NCBI GenBank assembly: GCA_008087055.1
Contig: VIEA01000001.1
Coordinates: 1,364,014-1,428,013, forward strand
Direction: 5' to 3'
Source: Gammaproteobacteria bacterium LSUCC0096
GTDB taxonomy: Bacteria; Pseudomonadota; Gammaproteobacteria; Pseudomonadales; Litorivicinaceae
DNA: 64,000 nt
Below the pieces are notes generated by a model. That model was given only the letters and a program-made list of their open reading frames with translations, was not told where the DNA came from and did no database searches. Numbering within the stretch: the first letter of the stretch is position 1; every line of letters starts with the position of its first letter. Shown here in pieces: positions 8,733-17,986 of the stretch. A program made the translations under genes and the position numbers.

Positions 8733-9235
8733 GGGTTCAGGCTACGCCCCAAAAGCTCCAAGAGACGGACGCGCCCACTGATCACAGTGACATCGCAATG
8801 TTCACCCGGTGCCGGAATATTGGCTCCTGATTCAGTGACAACCTGCTGCAGCCGCACACCCTCGTTAAATAGACGTTCAGCCAATAGACGGCTACCCACC
8901 CAATCACGAATATCTTGCACCGACAAAATATCGCCAGAATCTGTGAACACCTGTCCCGAGAGAGTAACTCCCTGGCAGGTTACATCGACACGTTCGCCAA
9001 GCGCCCGAGGCTGGATTGACGACGGAACAAACAACGCCACTTCTGCGCGCGCGGTATTTCCGAGACCACGGTGGGAAGTCACGACGCCAAGCGCTGTTTC
9101 TGTGTCTGCAACCCGGACCGCCCATAAGCTGATAGCCCAAATCACAATCAGTAGCGCAACAAATGGCCACAGCCACCACATGCGACGAGGCAATCCCAAG
9201 CTATCTGTCGCCGATTGGCGCATCTCTTCAGCCAC
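8729..9235 (-). CDS. Short HlyD-like membrane fusion protein (NHLM-type)
   Basis: This 168-residue protein has one membrane helix near the N-terminus (about residues 19-43, rich in Trp, Leu and Ile) and a periplasmic remainder. The C-terminal GEHCDVTVISGRVRLLELL resembles the end of NHLM-system HlyD proteins, and TETALGVVTSHRGLGN resembles the barrel strand after the helix. It is much shorter than a standard adaptor (300-400 residues), and no long coiled coil or lipoyl domain is visible. It overlaps the ABC1-like gene by ATGA, fitting an adaptor-plus-ABC unit. Confidence 0.55.
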   Translation of the reverse strand: MAEEMRQSATDSLGLPRRMWWLWPFVALLIVIWAISLWAVRVADTETALGVVTSHRGLGNTARAEVALFVPSSIQPRALGERVDVTCQGVTLSGQVFTDSGDILSVQDIRDWVGSRLLAERLFNEGVRLQQVVTESGANIPAPGEHCDVTVISGRVRLLELLGRSLNP

Positions 9236-9244
9236 TTAAGTCCC

Positions 9245-9655
9245 TCATAAAGTGGTCTCTAACTGACTCACAACATACCGGAATTTCAAGCGAGCCGCTT
9301 CCACATCAGCAAGCCCTTGAGCATCCGGTTGTGCAAGTCTCGTCTCAGCAGACATCGCAACAGCAATTGCGACACTCCAGGCTGATTTGTGCTGGCGAGT
9401 CAATGGAAGTTCGAGCGCCCAAACGGGCGTATTCACATTCCAAAGTGCACCGTGATCAACTTCTAAGTACCACTCAGAGATTCCGAGTAATGCTCCACTC
9501 CCTCGCACATGGCTTCGACATTCAAGCTGACCATCAAGAATCAATGTTGGCTTTGGGAAATGGACGTCAATTCCTGGGTCCAAATAGACACCCTGACCAT
9601 GATCAACGATCCATTTCAAATCTTGGTTTTCAAGATGTGCAATCCAAGGATTCAT
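9245..9655 (-). CDS. Cyclic nucleotide-binding-domain-like protein, first gene of the cluster
   Basis: This 136-residue protein has no signal peptide. The segments DLKWIVDHGQGVYLDPG, LILDGQLECRS and GALLGISEWYLEVDHG follow the pattern of a cNMP-binding/cupin roll (residues 1-90). A helical C-terminus follows (90-136). Canonical cyclic-nucleotide contacts and a DNA-binding domain are absent. It heads the coupled run that ends with the MFS gene, 9 nt before the HlyD-like gene and 66 nt after lysS. Function is unknown; by context it belongs to the same envelope complex. Confidence 0.5.
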   Translation of the reverse strand: MNPWIAHLENQDLKWIVDHGQGVYLDPGIDVHFPKPTLILDGQLECRSHVRGSGALLGISEWYLEVDHGALWNVNTPVWALELPLTRQHKSAWSVAIAVAMSAETRLAQPDAQGLADVEAARLKFRYVVSQLETTL

Positions 9656-9708
9656 CGGGTCACCGTCGAAGGCAAAGCGAATGGATCAACGCCTTTGAGT
9701 TCATCCAT
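9652..9708 (-). other. Possible 18-codon leader ORF
   Basis: An ATG at 9708 opens an 18-residue frame (MDELKGVDPF... ending STVTR) whose TGA overlaps the ATG of the following cNMP-like gene (ATGA). It fills most of the gap after lysS. Only a weak TGAGA precedes it. It could couple translation or be chance. Confidence 0.2.
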
Positions 9709-9721
9709 TCTCAGTATCTTC

Positions 9722-11236
9722 TTATGCCTGTGGACGCATTGCTGGAAACAGGATCACATCACGAATGGAGTGTTGCTCAGCCAGGAACATCACCAATCGA
9801 TCAATACCAATTCCTTCGCCGGCAGTCGGTGGCAAACCATATTCCAAAGCTCTGACATAGTCGTCATCGTAGAACATAGCCTCATCATCGCCATCAGCCT
9901 TCTGCTCCACTTGCTCGCGGAAGCGTTGTGCCTGATCTTCGGCATCATTGAGCTCGCTAAAACCATTTGCCAGTTCGCGTCCACCAATGAAAAACTCAAA
10001 TCGATCAGTCACAAATGGATTCTCATCGTTACGACGCGCCAGCGGGCTCACTTCAGCTGGGTACTCAGTGATAAATGTCGGATGCATCAACTGTTCTTCA
10101 GCAACTGCTTCGAAGATCTCAATCTGCACCTTCCCGAGCCCCCAAGATGACTCAACCTTCAGGCCTAATGATTGCGCGAGGCTTGTTGCCTGTGAAAGAT
10201 CATCCAACATGGCATCTGTCGCTTGATCGCAATACTTCAAGATTGCTTCTTTGACAGTGAGCTTATGGAAGGGCTCTTTCAAATCGACTTGTGAACCATC
10301 CTCGAGTGTAAACACAGTTTTGCCACACACGTTCTCTGCAACCTCACGAAGCAATACTTCAGTTGTTTCGATTAAGTCACGGTAGTCGGCATACGCCCAA
10401 TAGAATTCAAGCATCGTAAATTCTGGATTGTGACGCGTAGACAATCCCTCATTTCGGAAGTTACGGTTAATCTCGAATACACGCTCAAATCCACCAACAA
10501 CCAAGCGCTTCAAAAACAACTCTGGTGCGATTCGGAGATACATCTCGATATCGAGCGCGTTGTGATGGGTAACGAAAGGACGCGCGGTCGCTCCACCTGG
10601 AATGACCTGAAGCATTGGAGTTTCTACTTCTAAGAAATCACGTGACTCAAAGAAGTGACGGATCGCCGCGATGACTTTAGAGCGCATGGTAAACACTTTA
10701 CGCGTTTCATCATTCGTCATGAGATCCACGTAGCGCTGACGATAACGCAATTCTGTATCAGTTAGCCCTTTGTGCTTATCTGGAAGAGGACGCAGCGACT
10801 TTGTCAGTAACCGAATCTCAGTCAGATGAACCGATAACTCTCCGGTATTCGTTTTAAATAGCGTGCCACGACCACCAACAATATCGCCCAAATCCCATGT
10901 TTTAAAATCGTCGTAAACTCCTTCAGGAAGATCTGCTTTTCTGGCATAAAGCTGAATACGACCACTTACATCCTGAATAGTTAAGAAGCTCGCTTTCCCC
11001 ATGATTCGCCGCAACATGATGCGACCACAAACAGCGACTTCGATCCCCTTCTCAGCCAATGCTTCTTTTTCATCAGCACCATGCGCGTTTGCAAGATCAA
11101 GTGCTAAATGACTTCGTCTGAAATCATTAGGAAAGGTTGGACCCTCAGCATCACGAATCAAGGATAGCTTTTTCTGTCTCTCAGCAATGAGTTGATTTTC
11201 ATCGACTTCGATTTCTGGAGTGTTGTGATCAGTCAT
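9722..11236 (-). CDS. lysS: Lysyl-tRNA synthetase, class II
   Basis: This 504-residue class II synthetase has an N-terminal OB fold ([19 protein letters not shown]), motif 2 ([23 protein letters not shown]) and motif 3 ([10 protein letters not shown]). It charges tRNA-Lys in the cytoplasm. Its ATG overlaps the stop of prfB by one base (TAATG), the familiar prfB-lysS operon of gammaproteobacteria. The length is normal. Confidence 0.97.
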   Translation of the reverse strand: MTDHNTPEIEVDENQLIAERQKKLSLIRDAEGPTFPNDFRRSHLALDLANAHGADEKEALAEKGIEVAVCGRIMLRRIMGKASFLTIQDVSGRIQLYARKADLPEGVYDDFKTWDLGDIVGGRGTLFKTNTGELSVHLTEIRLLTKSLRPLPDKHKGLTDTELRYRQRYVDLMTNDETRKVFTMRSKVIAAIRHFFESRDFLEVETPMLQVIPGGATARPFVTHHNALDIEMYLRIAPELFLKRLVVGGFERVFEINRNFRNEGLSTRHNPEFTMLEFYWAYADYRDLIETTEVLLREVAENVCGKTVFTLEDGSQVDLKEPFHKLTVKEAILKYCDQATDAMLDDLSQATSLAQSLGLKVESSWGLGKVQIEIFEAVAEEQLMHPTFITEYPAEVSPLARRNDENPFVTDRFEFFIGGRELANGFSELNDAEDQAQRFREQVEQKADGDDEAMFYDDDYVRALEYGLPPTAGEGIGIDRLVMFLAEQHSIRDVILFPAMRPQA

Positions 11237-12331
11237 TACAGTCCCTGCTTCAAACTTGCTTCAATAAATGGATCGAGAGCACCATCCAATACAGACTGTG
11301 TATTGGAGGTCTCAACGCCGGTTCTCAAATCTTTGATTCGACTTGAATCCAGAACATAGGAACGAATCTGACTACCCCAGCCAATATCCGCTTTTGAGTC
11401 TTCAAGTGCTTGTGCTTCAGCACGACGCGCGTCCATCTCACGTTCGTACAACTTAGCGCGGAGCTGTTTCATCGCAAAGTCTTTGTTCTGATGTTGCGAA
11501 CGCTGACTTTGGCATTGCACGACAACACCACTCGGTTCGTGGGTAATTCGGACAGCGGAATCCGTCCGGTTAACGTGCTGACCTCCGGCTCCTGACGCTC
11601 GGTATGTATCGATCCGCAGATCTGACGGATCGATGTCAATTTCCACGTTATCGTCAATCTCAGGCGAAACAAAAATTGAGGAAAATGACGTGTGACGTCG
11701 GGCTCCAGAGTCAAAAGGACTCTTACGCACTAATCGGTGAACACCTGTCTCTGTTCGTAACCATCCATAGGCATATTCGCCTTGCACGTGGATCGTGGCG
11801 CTTTTAATTCCGGCTACCTCACCCTCTGAGACTTCGACAACCTCGACCTTGAAGCCTTTTTTCTCAGACCAGCGTAAATACATGCGAAGTAACATATTGG
11901 CCCAATCCTGTGCCTCAGTTCCGCCAGAACCAGCCTGAATATCCAGATAGCAATTATTAGCGTCCGCTTCGCCTGAGAACATCCGACGAAATTCAAGACC
12001 AGCGACTAGGGTCTCTAAACGCTCGAGTTCCTCATCTACCTCAGCGAGACCACTCTCGTCGCCCTCTTCAAGCAACATGTCCGTTAACTCTTTCTGATCA
12101 GAGAGGCTCTGATCTAACTCGTCAATTGTCTCAACAACGGCTTCTAAGCTTGCGCGCTCGCGCCCGAGTGCTTGCGCTTTTGATGGATCATTCCAGACGT
12201 TTGGGTCTTCAAGCTCTAAATTGACTTCGTCGAGTCGTTCGCGTTTGGCAGTGTAGTCAAAGATACCCCCTCAGCACGTCAGTACGCGCTTTGAGGTCTG
12301 CCATCATTGCATTGCGGGCATTTATTTCCAT
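11236..12331 (-). CDS. prfB: Peptide chain release factor 2 with programmed +1 frameshift
   Basis: The first frame starts at the ATG at 12331 ([24 protein letters not shown]) and meets an in-frame TGA at 12259-12257. The slippery site is AGGGGG TAT CTT TGA C, identical in layout to the well-known RF2 autoregulatory frameshift. A +1 shift continues with [12 protein letters not shown] and gives about 364 residues, the normal RF2 length. The body carries the GGQ loop (SGAGGQHVN) that triggers peptidyl-tRNA hydrolysis; RF2 reads UGA and UAA. When RF2 is scarce, shifting at the UGA increases. Confidence 0.96.
12253..12272 (-). promoter_or_regulatory. prfB programmed frameshift site
   Basis: On the minus strand an internal Shine-Dalgarno AGGGGG lies three nt before CTT TGA C, with TGA as codon 25. 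This is the canonical +1 recoding signal of RF2 genes. Confidence 0.95.
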
Positions 12332-12355
12332 AAATGGTCTCAGTGAATTTTGAAA

Positions 12356-12381
12356 GCCCGAGATTCTACAGAATCTCGGGC
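12356..12381 (-). terminator. Terminator after the RND pump operon
   Basis: A 12-bp perfect stem (GCCCGAGATTCT with its complement) with almost no loop lies just after the RND pump stop. On the minus strand it is followed by TTTCAAAATT, a weak U tract. It separates the pump operon from prfB. Confidence 0.6.
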
Positions 12382-12387
12382 GTCTCG

Positions 12388-15300
12388 TCAGGCAGTTTGA
12401 GAAAGAGGGGCCGTCATCTCTTCAGTGGTGTCGCCAATTGGTGAGGCAGGTTTAAACCGCTTCATCAAAACAGCCATCAACGGTGGGATGAAGAAGAGCG
12501 CCAGAACCGTCGATAACAGCAGCCCTCCAAACACGACAATACCAATCCCTCGATACAACTCAGATCCAGCCCCCGGGAAAATAATAAGAGGTAGTAGTCC
12601 AAACAGACTGGTTAGCGTCGACATAAAGATCGGTCGAATCCGATTGCTTGTTGCTTCTAGAATAGCGGCCGCAGAGTCCATTCCATCGTGCTGAATGTGC
12701 CATAGCGTCTGCTCAACCATGAGGATCGCATTATTCACTACGACACCGGTCAAGATGATGAAGCCAAGCATGGTCAACATATCAAGCGGCTGATCCATAA
12801 ACACGTTCAACAGCGCAAGACCCAAAATTCCACCCGTTGCCGCGATAGGCACTGTCACTAAGATAATCAATGGAAGCGCAAAACTCTTCAAAAGCACGAC
12901 CAGTAACAAGTAGATCACAGCAATAGCCAAAACGACGTTCGCTTGCATCGCACTCCAAGCTTTCGACAATTCATCAGCCGCACCTGATAGCTCAAGGCGA
13001 ACTCCATTTTGAGAATTGATATTGAATGGATCGACAACTTGTTCGTTAATCTGAGCAATCGCTGTCTCGAGAGGAATCGACTCATGTAGACGCAATTCGA
13101 TTGTCACAACCCGACGCCCCGCTTTTCTCAAAAGCTGGTTAGGGGCTGACTCAATCGATACCTCAGCGACTTGCCCTATTTTCACCAAGGAGCCATCGCG
13201 GGCAATCACTGGGATATCAGCGATATCCTCGATCTTCGCTGTCTCACGCGTTTGTGTTGTGAGAACCAGTTCAACCAATTCCCCGCCCAATGGAATTTCG
13301 CGGACGACAATTCCGTCATTATAAACATCGAGGGCTTGCGCAAAATCACGTGCTGATACGCCCGCACGCGCAAGAGCATCGGGATCTGGTCTCACAACAA
13401 GCTCGGGACTGACGGCATTTTCCGATGGTCGGACACGAACCTGATGGCCATCCTTCCGGGGGAATAATTCGCCGACTTGTCGTCTGATATCGCGAAATGC
13501 AGGTTCAACTGTCGCGTAGTCAGGGCCAAGCACATCGATCAAGATACCCCGTGATCCCCCGACCGAACGACCGAACAACGAGGCTTGGGTCACAAATGCG
13601 CGTGCACCCGGTGCTTTTGCAACCGGTTCAGCCAATACAGGGATGAGTTCACGAATTCGTCCAGCATCTTCTGTCGCAGCACCCGCAAAAGCGCCGCCGT
13701 TATATGCAACAAAAAAGAAGCGGTCGATATGCGGTAGCTTTTCTGGATTGGGGTTTTCCCATAGAGGTCGTGCAACGTCCTCCATCGACTGAGCAAAGTT
13801 CAACGTCGCTTCACGGGTATAGCCAGAAGGCACCGAAATTCGTCCGAACACAAAGTTTCGGTTGCCATCCGGTAAATAGTCGAGCGGCGGCATCATGATG
13901 ATTAGGATACCGATAGATCCTGCGATCAAAGCGAAAACTACTATTAATCCTCGTGATGTCGACTGAACAACCGTTCTGCAATACGACAAGACCAAACGTT
14001 TAAAGCCGCCAGCCAACGTATCAATCACAGGAACACGCGTTTGCTGGTCAAAGCTTTTCGCATCCTTAATCAAACGGGAAGCTAATGCCGGTATCACGGT
14101 TACCGAAACGATGACTGACACGATGACTGAAGCACTGATCGCAACTGCAATATCGCGAAATAACTGACCGACAGGGAGATCGAGCACCAAGATCGGAATA
14201 AACACCACAACGGTTGTCAGCGCTGAACCAAGAATCGGAGCCCAAACCTGTCTCGCGCCCCAATAGGCTGCTTTCATGGTCTGAACACCAGACTGTTTCA
14301 ATCGATAGATGTTCTCAAGACTGACGATTGACGCATCAACAACCATCCCCACAGCAAACGCGAGACCAGCAAGCGAAATCACGTTAATTGATAAGCCAAG
14401 TCCAGCGATCACGACAAATGTTGAGATAATCGAAACAGGAATCGCAATCATCACAATGGCTGTGGGGGCCAGAGCGCGTAAGAAGGTTAAAAGAACCACG
14501 ATCGCCAAAATACCACCGATCATGATGTTGTTTTGAACGAGATCCAGAGCTGAACCAATGTAGACCGTTTCATCATAAACGATCCGCATATCAAGTCCTC
14601 GCTCGGCAAGGACACCGGCATTTAAGGCATCGACTTCTTTCTTCAATCCTTCCAATGTGGTGACTACATTCGATGCGGGCTCTCTCAACACTGCGAACGT
14701 GATTGCTGGCTTACCGTTAAGTCGTCTAAAACTGTCAGGCGTTTTGTAACCCAGTTCAATGTCAGCCACATCTGACAACTTCACATTAAAGATTCGACCA
14801 TTGCGAAGCTCAGTGCGTACCACGAGTTCTTTTGCAGTCTCTGGCGTGTAACTGATGGCCTCGGTACGTAACGTAAAGCTCCGATTCCCTTCGGTAATCT
14901 CTCCGGCCGTTACCTCAGCGGATGATGCTCGTATTGCATCCGCAATTTCGGCAACCGACAATCCAAACTCAGCAACACGGTCCATATCGAGAGCAATGCG
15001 AATCTCACGTGCCGCACCGCCTCTCGATGTGACTTCAGAGACCCCTTGAATACGGCTTAGTGGCTCGATAATTACCGTATCAACAAACTCACCAAGCGTA
15101 TCGATGTCGACATTAACACCGTCTTGGGCTACCAAAGCCATTCGCGCAATCGGAGAATCATCTGAGTTGGACGTCCTCACCTCAGGCTGTTTTGCATCAC
15201 TTGGTAATCCTGAAACGCGGGCCAATTGACCCAAGAGTTTCACCAAGGCTGCATCCATGTCCTGGCCCACGCCGTAGGTCAACGTCACTCGAGCTTGTCC

Positions 15301-15561
15301 CCGGCGGCTATCGCTCTCGACGCTTTGTACACCTGAGAGGCCTGTTAATTCACGTTCAAGACGAAGTACGACCTCTTGTTCTACATCTTTGGGAGATGCA
15401 CCGGGCCAACTCACGCGCACCTGAAGGACCGGCTTATCGATATCAGGTGTCATTTGGATTGGAATCGTTTGGAGCGAGGCCACCCCAAATAAAATCATCG
15501 AGAGAACAATCGCCAAAACCGCGATCGGGTGCGCAATCGCACCACGAATCAATCCATTCAC
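12388..15561 (-). CDS. RND efflux pump, inner-membrane transporter (AcrB-type fold)
   Basis: This 1057-residue protein has the RND layout: a first helix, a large porter loop beginning PDIDKPVLQVRVSWPGASPKDVEQEV, helices 2-6, a second porter loop, and helices 7-12. In helix 4 the proton-relay segment reads GMVVDASIVSLEN, so only one of the two AcrB aspartates is present, as in several RND subgroups. Helix 10 has TGVVVNNAILMVEQ. It starts with GTG overlapping the adaptor stop (GTGA). No outer-membrane channel gene is nearby, so a TolC encoded elsewhere is presumed. The substrate is unknown. Confidence 0.9.
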   Translation of the reverse strand: MNGLIRGAIAHPIAVLAIVLSMILFGVASLQTIPIQMTPDIDKPVLQVRVSWPGASPKDVEQEVVLRLERELTGLSGVQSVESDSRRGQARVTLTYGVGQDMDAALVKLLGQLARVSGLPSDAKQPEVRTSNSDDSPIARMALVAQDGVNVDIDTLGEFVDTVIIEPLSRIQGVSEVTSRGGAAREIRIALDMDRVAEFGLSVAEIADAIRASSAEVTAGEITEGNRSFTLRTEAISYTPETAKELVVRTELRNGRIFNVKLSDVADIELGYKTPDSFRRLNGKPAITFAVLREPASNVVTTLEGLKKEVDALNAGVLAERGLDMRIVYDETVYIGSALDLVQNNIMIGGILAIVVLLTFLRALAPTAIVMIAIPVSIISTFVVIAGLGLSINVISLAGLAFAVGMVVDASIVSLENIYRLKQSGVQTMKAAYWGARQVWAPILGSALTTVVVFIPILVLDLPVGQLFRDIAVAISASVIVSVIVSVTVIPALASRLIKDAKSFDQQTRVPVIDTLAGGFKRLVLSYCRTVVQSTSRGLIVVFALIAGSIGILIIMMPPLDYLPDGNRNFVFGRISVPSGYTREATLNFAQSMEDVARPLWENPNPEKLPHIDRFFFVAYNGGAFAGAATEDAGRIRELIPVLAEPVAKAPGARAFVTQASLFGRSVGGSRGILIDVLGPDYATVEPAFRDIRRQVGELFPRKDGHQVRVRPSENAVSPELVVRPDPDALARAGVSARDFAQALDVYNDGIVVREIPLGGELVELVLTTQTRETAKIEDIADIPVIARDGSLVKIGQVAEVSIESAPNQLLRKAGRRVVTIELRLHESIPLETAIAQINEQVVDPFNINSQNGVRLELSGAADELSKAWSAMQANVVLAIAVIYLLLVVLLKSFALPLIILVTVPIAATGGILGLALLNVFMDQPLDMLTMLGFIILTGVVVNNAILMVEQTLWHIQHDGMDSAAAILEATSNRIRPIFMSTLTSLFGLLPLIIFPGAGSELYRGIGIVVFGGLLLSTVLALFFIPPLMAVLMKRFKPASPIGDTTEEMTAPLSQTA

Positions 15562-16637
15562 GATTGACCCCCAGCCACACTTACTTCCTGGCCTTTACGT
15601 AACCCTTCCTGCCCTTGCGTCACAACAAGATCACCAGCTTTGACACCTTTGACCACAGCAATCCGGTTACCAACGCCCGCACCCAATTCAATTCGTCGCG
15701 GCTCAGCCTTACCATCAACGATTAATACAACACGATGACCCTCTTTACTTGGGATCACAGCGTCTTTCGAAATGGTCACTTGCTCAGACATCTGACCGAT
15801 CGGCAATTCGAGGTCAATCGACTCGCCCAGTACCAAATTCGCTTCTGGTGGGCTAACGAACTGCAAGCGGATTACGCGCGAACCAGTTCGTTGATTCTGT
15901 TCTGCAATCAGCGCTCGCACTTTCAGGTCGTAAGATGTCTTTCGAAGCTGCCCGGAAACGATCTGTCCCACTGACATCGAATTGTAAGCTTCAGGTCTTA
16001 CTTCAGCCTCGATCTCGACCCCAAAATTGGGTAGAAGCCTGAACAACTGATCACCCGGCTTCACGTATTGGCCTTCAGTGACGCTCACATCAATCACGCG
16101 ACCTGCAGCGTTTGCTGTAACACGCGTATGCTTCAACTGACGTTCAATATCAGCAATTTCGATATTGAGATCTTCAAGATCATATGTTGTCTTCACAATA
16201 TCACTCTGCGTCTGAATCACGTTCAATTCAGCTTGTTCGGTCGCATCACGAGTTAACAAGTCTTTTGTGTTCAAGCTCTTCGCTCGCGCGAGCTGTTGCT
16301 CTCGAACAGTTTTCCGTTGCTTTAACAAATCTAGGTGCGCGGTCAGGTAAGTTTTACGTGCTTTCAGGCTCTTCAGTTGATTCCGAATTTCCGTATCGTC
16401 AAGCCGTGCAAGCTCTTCACCGGCTTTCACTGAGTCGCCTACCCGAACATTCATGGTCGCTACTGATTCAGAGACTTCAGCAGATAGGGTGAACACTTCG
16501 CCAGCAACAACTCGTCCCGTGACAGCAGTCCCAGTTTGAACCTGACTACTCATCGCCTCATCGACGTAAACGGGAACGCCAGCTGCCATCAACGACTGCG
16601 AGAGAACTAGAGATAAACCAACCAATATGTGACGCAT
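15558..16637 (-). CDS. RND periplasmic adaptor (membrane fusion protein)
   Basis: This 359-residue protein has an N-terminal signal peptide ending near SLMAAG. Next come a lipoyl-type half motif (VRVGDSVKAGEELARLD), a coiled-coil hairpin (about 80-150), the second lipoyl half (GRVIDVSVTEGQYVKPGDQLFRL), and beta-barrel and membrane-proximal domains (KGVKAGDLVVTQGQEGLRKGQEV). It links the downstream RND transporter to an outer-membrane channel. The genes overlap by 4 nt. It is slightly shorter than AcrA. Confidence 0.9.
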   Translation of the reverse strand: MRHILVGLSLVLSQSLMAAGVPVYVDEAMSSQVQTGTAVTGRVVAGEVFTLSAEVSESVATMNVRVGDSVKAGEELARLDDTEIRNQLKSLKARKTYLTAHLDLLKQRKTVREQQLARAKSLNTKDLLTRDATEQAELNVIQTQSDIVKTTYDLEDLNIEIADIERQLKHTRVTANAAGRVIDVSVTEGQYVKPGDQLFRLLPNFGVEIEAEVRPEAYNSMSVGQIVSGQLRKTSYDLKVRALIAEQNQRTGSRVIRLQFVSPPEANLVLGESIDLELPIGQMSEQVTISKDAVIPSKEGHRVVLIVDGKAEPRRIELGAGVGNRIAVVKGVKAGDLVVTQGQEGLRKGQEVSVAGGQS

Positions 16638-16727
16638 AGTATTCGACTTCTGTAGTAACCTGAGCTTGCTTTATGCGCCTTATTTTGAACAAATAAAAGT
16701 CCTTTCTAAAAAAAATTTGGAGGCTTC

Positions 16728-17168
16728 GTGCAATACCTTCACACCATGGTTCGAGTCACTGATCTCGATGCATCATTACGGTTTTATTGTGATGGTTTAG
16801 GACTTAAAGAGATCCGCCGCTATGACAGTGAACAAGGACGGTTCACGCTTGTTTTTTTAGCGGCAGCAGACGATTTAGATAGCGCTCAAAAAACCAAAGC
16901 CCCACTCATTGAGCTCACCTATAACTGGGATCCAGAAGACTATACCGGCGGCCGAAATTTCGGCCATCTGGCCTACCGCGTCGACAACCTTTATGCACTC
17001 TGTTCACACCTGCAGGATCTTGGGGTCACGATCAATCGCCCACCACGTGATGGACATATGGCATTTGTCAGAAGTCCCGATGGAATCTCTGTTGAACTCT
17101 TGCAATCTGGAGACGCGCTACCACCCATGGAACCTTGGGTATCAATGCCAAATACAGGCACTTGGTAA
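16728..17168 (+). CDS. gloA: Glyoxalase I (lactoylglutathione lyase)
   Basis: This 146-residue vicinal-oxygen-chelate protein keeps the four metal ligand positions: His in YLHTMVRV, Glu in PLIELTYN, His in FGHLAYRV and Glu in ISVELLQ. It isomerises the methylglyoxal-glutathione hemithioacetal; gshB is in the same window. The GTG start at 16728 has GGAGG upstream and matches the family N-terminus, whereas the ATG at 16746 would lose the first ligand. Confidence 0.9.
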   Translation: MQYLHTMVRVTDLDASLRFYCDGLGLKEIRRYDSEQGRFTLVFLAAADDLDSAQKTKAPLIELTYNWDPEDYTGGRNFGHLAYRVDNLYALCSHLQDLGVTINRPPRDGHMAFVRSPDGISVELLQSGDALPPMEPWVSMPNTGTW

Positions 17169-17172
17169 AACC

Positions 17173-17181
17173 TGATACACT
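17173..17181 (+). promoter_or_regulatory. Possible extended -10 promoter of the amino-acid ABC operon
   Basis: TGATACACT fits an extended -10 (TGnTATAAT-like) about 29 nt before the ATG of the binding protein. No clear -35 is visible. This is a weak prediction. Confidence 0.3.
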
Positions 17182-17209
17182 TTTGCGATCAATAACAAGG
17201 ACTTCAATT

Positions 17210-17953
17210 ATGATGAAAAAAATCCTCACAGCTCTCGCGTTTTGTGCCGCATCTTCAGCTTCAATGGCAGGAGGAATTCCTGATCCACTGCGTATTGCAA
17301 CAGAAGGTGCCTACCCTCCATTCAACGGTGTCGATGCCAATGGAAACCTCATCGGCTTTGACGTTGATATCGCGATGGCTTTATGTGAAGAGATGAAAGC
17401 GAATTGTGAATTAGTCGCTCAAGACTGGGATGGAATCATTCCTGCACTTGTCGCCAATAAATACGATGCAATCATTGCGTCAATGTCGATCACTGACGAG
17501 CGTAAACAAACAATCGATTTCACAAATAAGTATTATTCAAATTATCTGGCTGTTATTGGACCAAAAGGAAAAATCTCTGGCCCTCAAGAGTTATCAGGCA
17601 AAACAGTCGGAGCACAGCGCTCAACATTGGCCTCTCAATGGGCTGAAGATAATTTGATGGGACAGGCTGATGTGAAACTGTATGACACACAGACTGCCGC
17701 ATATGCTGATCTTACAGCAGGCCGTCTTGATGCAATGGTATCCGATATCTATCCTGCGATGGATTGGCTAAACGGCAACTCAGGCTATGAACTTGCCGGC
17801 AATAAGATCGACATCAATGACCAAATTGGTATCGGTATTCGTCAAGGTGAGGAAGATCTCAAAGCAGCTTTCAACAAGGCGATCGAAGCAATTCGTGCGA
17901 ACGGAAAATATGCTGAGATCAACGCGAAATACTTCTCTGCTGACATCTACTAA
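17210..17953 (+). CDS. Polar amino acid ABC transporter, periplasmic binding protein
   Basis: Starting from the double ATG at 17210 the product is 247 residues with a clear signal peptide (KKILTALAFCAASSASMAGG). The mature start PLRIATEGAYPPFN, then GFDVDIAMALCEEM, DWDGIIPALVANKYDAIIASMSIT and the hinge region, are those of HisJ/ArgT-type proteins that bind histidine, arginine, lysine or ornithine. An upstream in-frame start at 17135 would add 25 residues overlapping gloA and ahead of the signal peptide, so it is rejected. Two permease genes follow. Confidence 0.92.
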   Translation: MMKKILTALAFCAASSASMAGGIPDPLRIATEGAYPPFNGVDANGNLIGFDVDIAMALCEEMKANCELVAQDWDGIIPALVANKYDAIIASMSITDERKQTIDFTNKYYSNYLAVIGPKGKISGPQELSGKTVGAQRSTLASQWAEDNLMGQADVKLYDTQTAAYADLTAGRLDAMVSDIYPAMDWLNGNSGYELAGNKIDINDQIGIGIRQGEEDLKAAFNKAIEAIRANGKYAEINAKYFSADIY

Positions 17954-17960
17954 TCAAGTG

Positions 17961-17978
17961 CGGGGGCGAAAGCTCCCG
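17961..17978 (+). promoter_or_regulatory. Intra-operon hairpin after the binding-protein gene
   Basis: CGGGGGC and GCTCCCG form a 7-bp stem (one G-T pair) around a GAAA tetraloop. Its position between binding-protein and permease genes suggests a message stabiliser or partial terminator that raises binding-protein yield relative to the permeases. Confidence 0.45.
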
Positions 17979-17986
17979 TCTCTTTC

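Noticed and set aside
8649-9239. 196-codon plus-strand ORF
   Set aside because: It lies antisense across the HlyD-like gene, with Ser/Arg/Thr-rich shadow composition and no recognisable domain.
9509-10150. 213-codon plus-strand ORF over the lysS 3' end
   Set aside because: Antisense to lysS and the first cluster gene, with Ile/Leu/His-rich shadow composition.
12257-12259. In-frame TGA in prfB as evidence of a pseudogene
   Set aside because: It is the canonical programmed frameshift of RF2.
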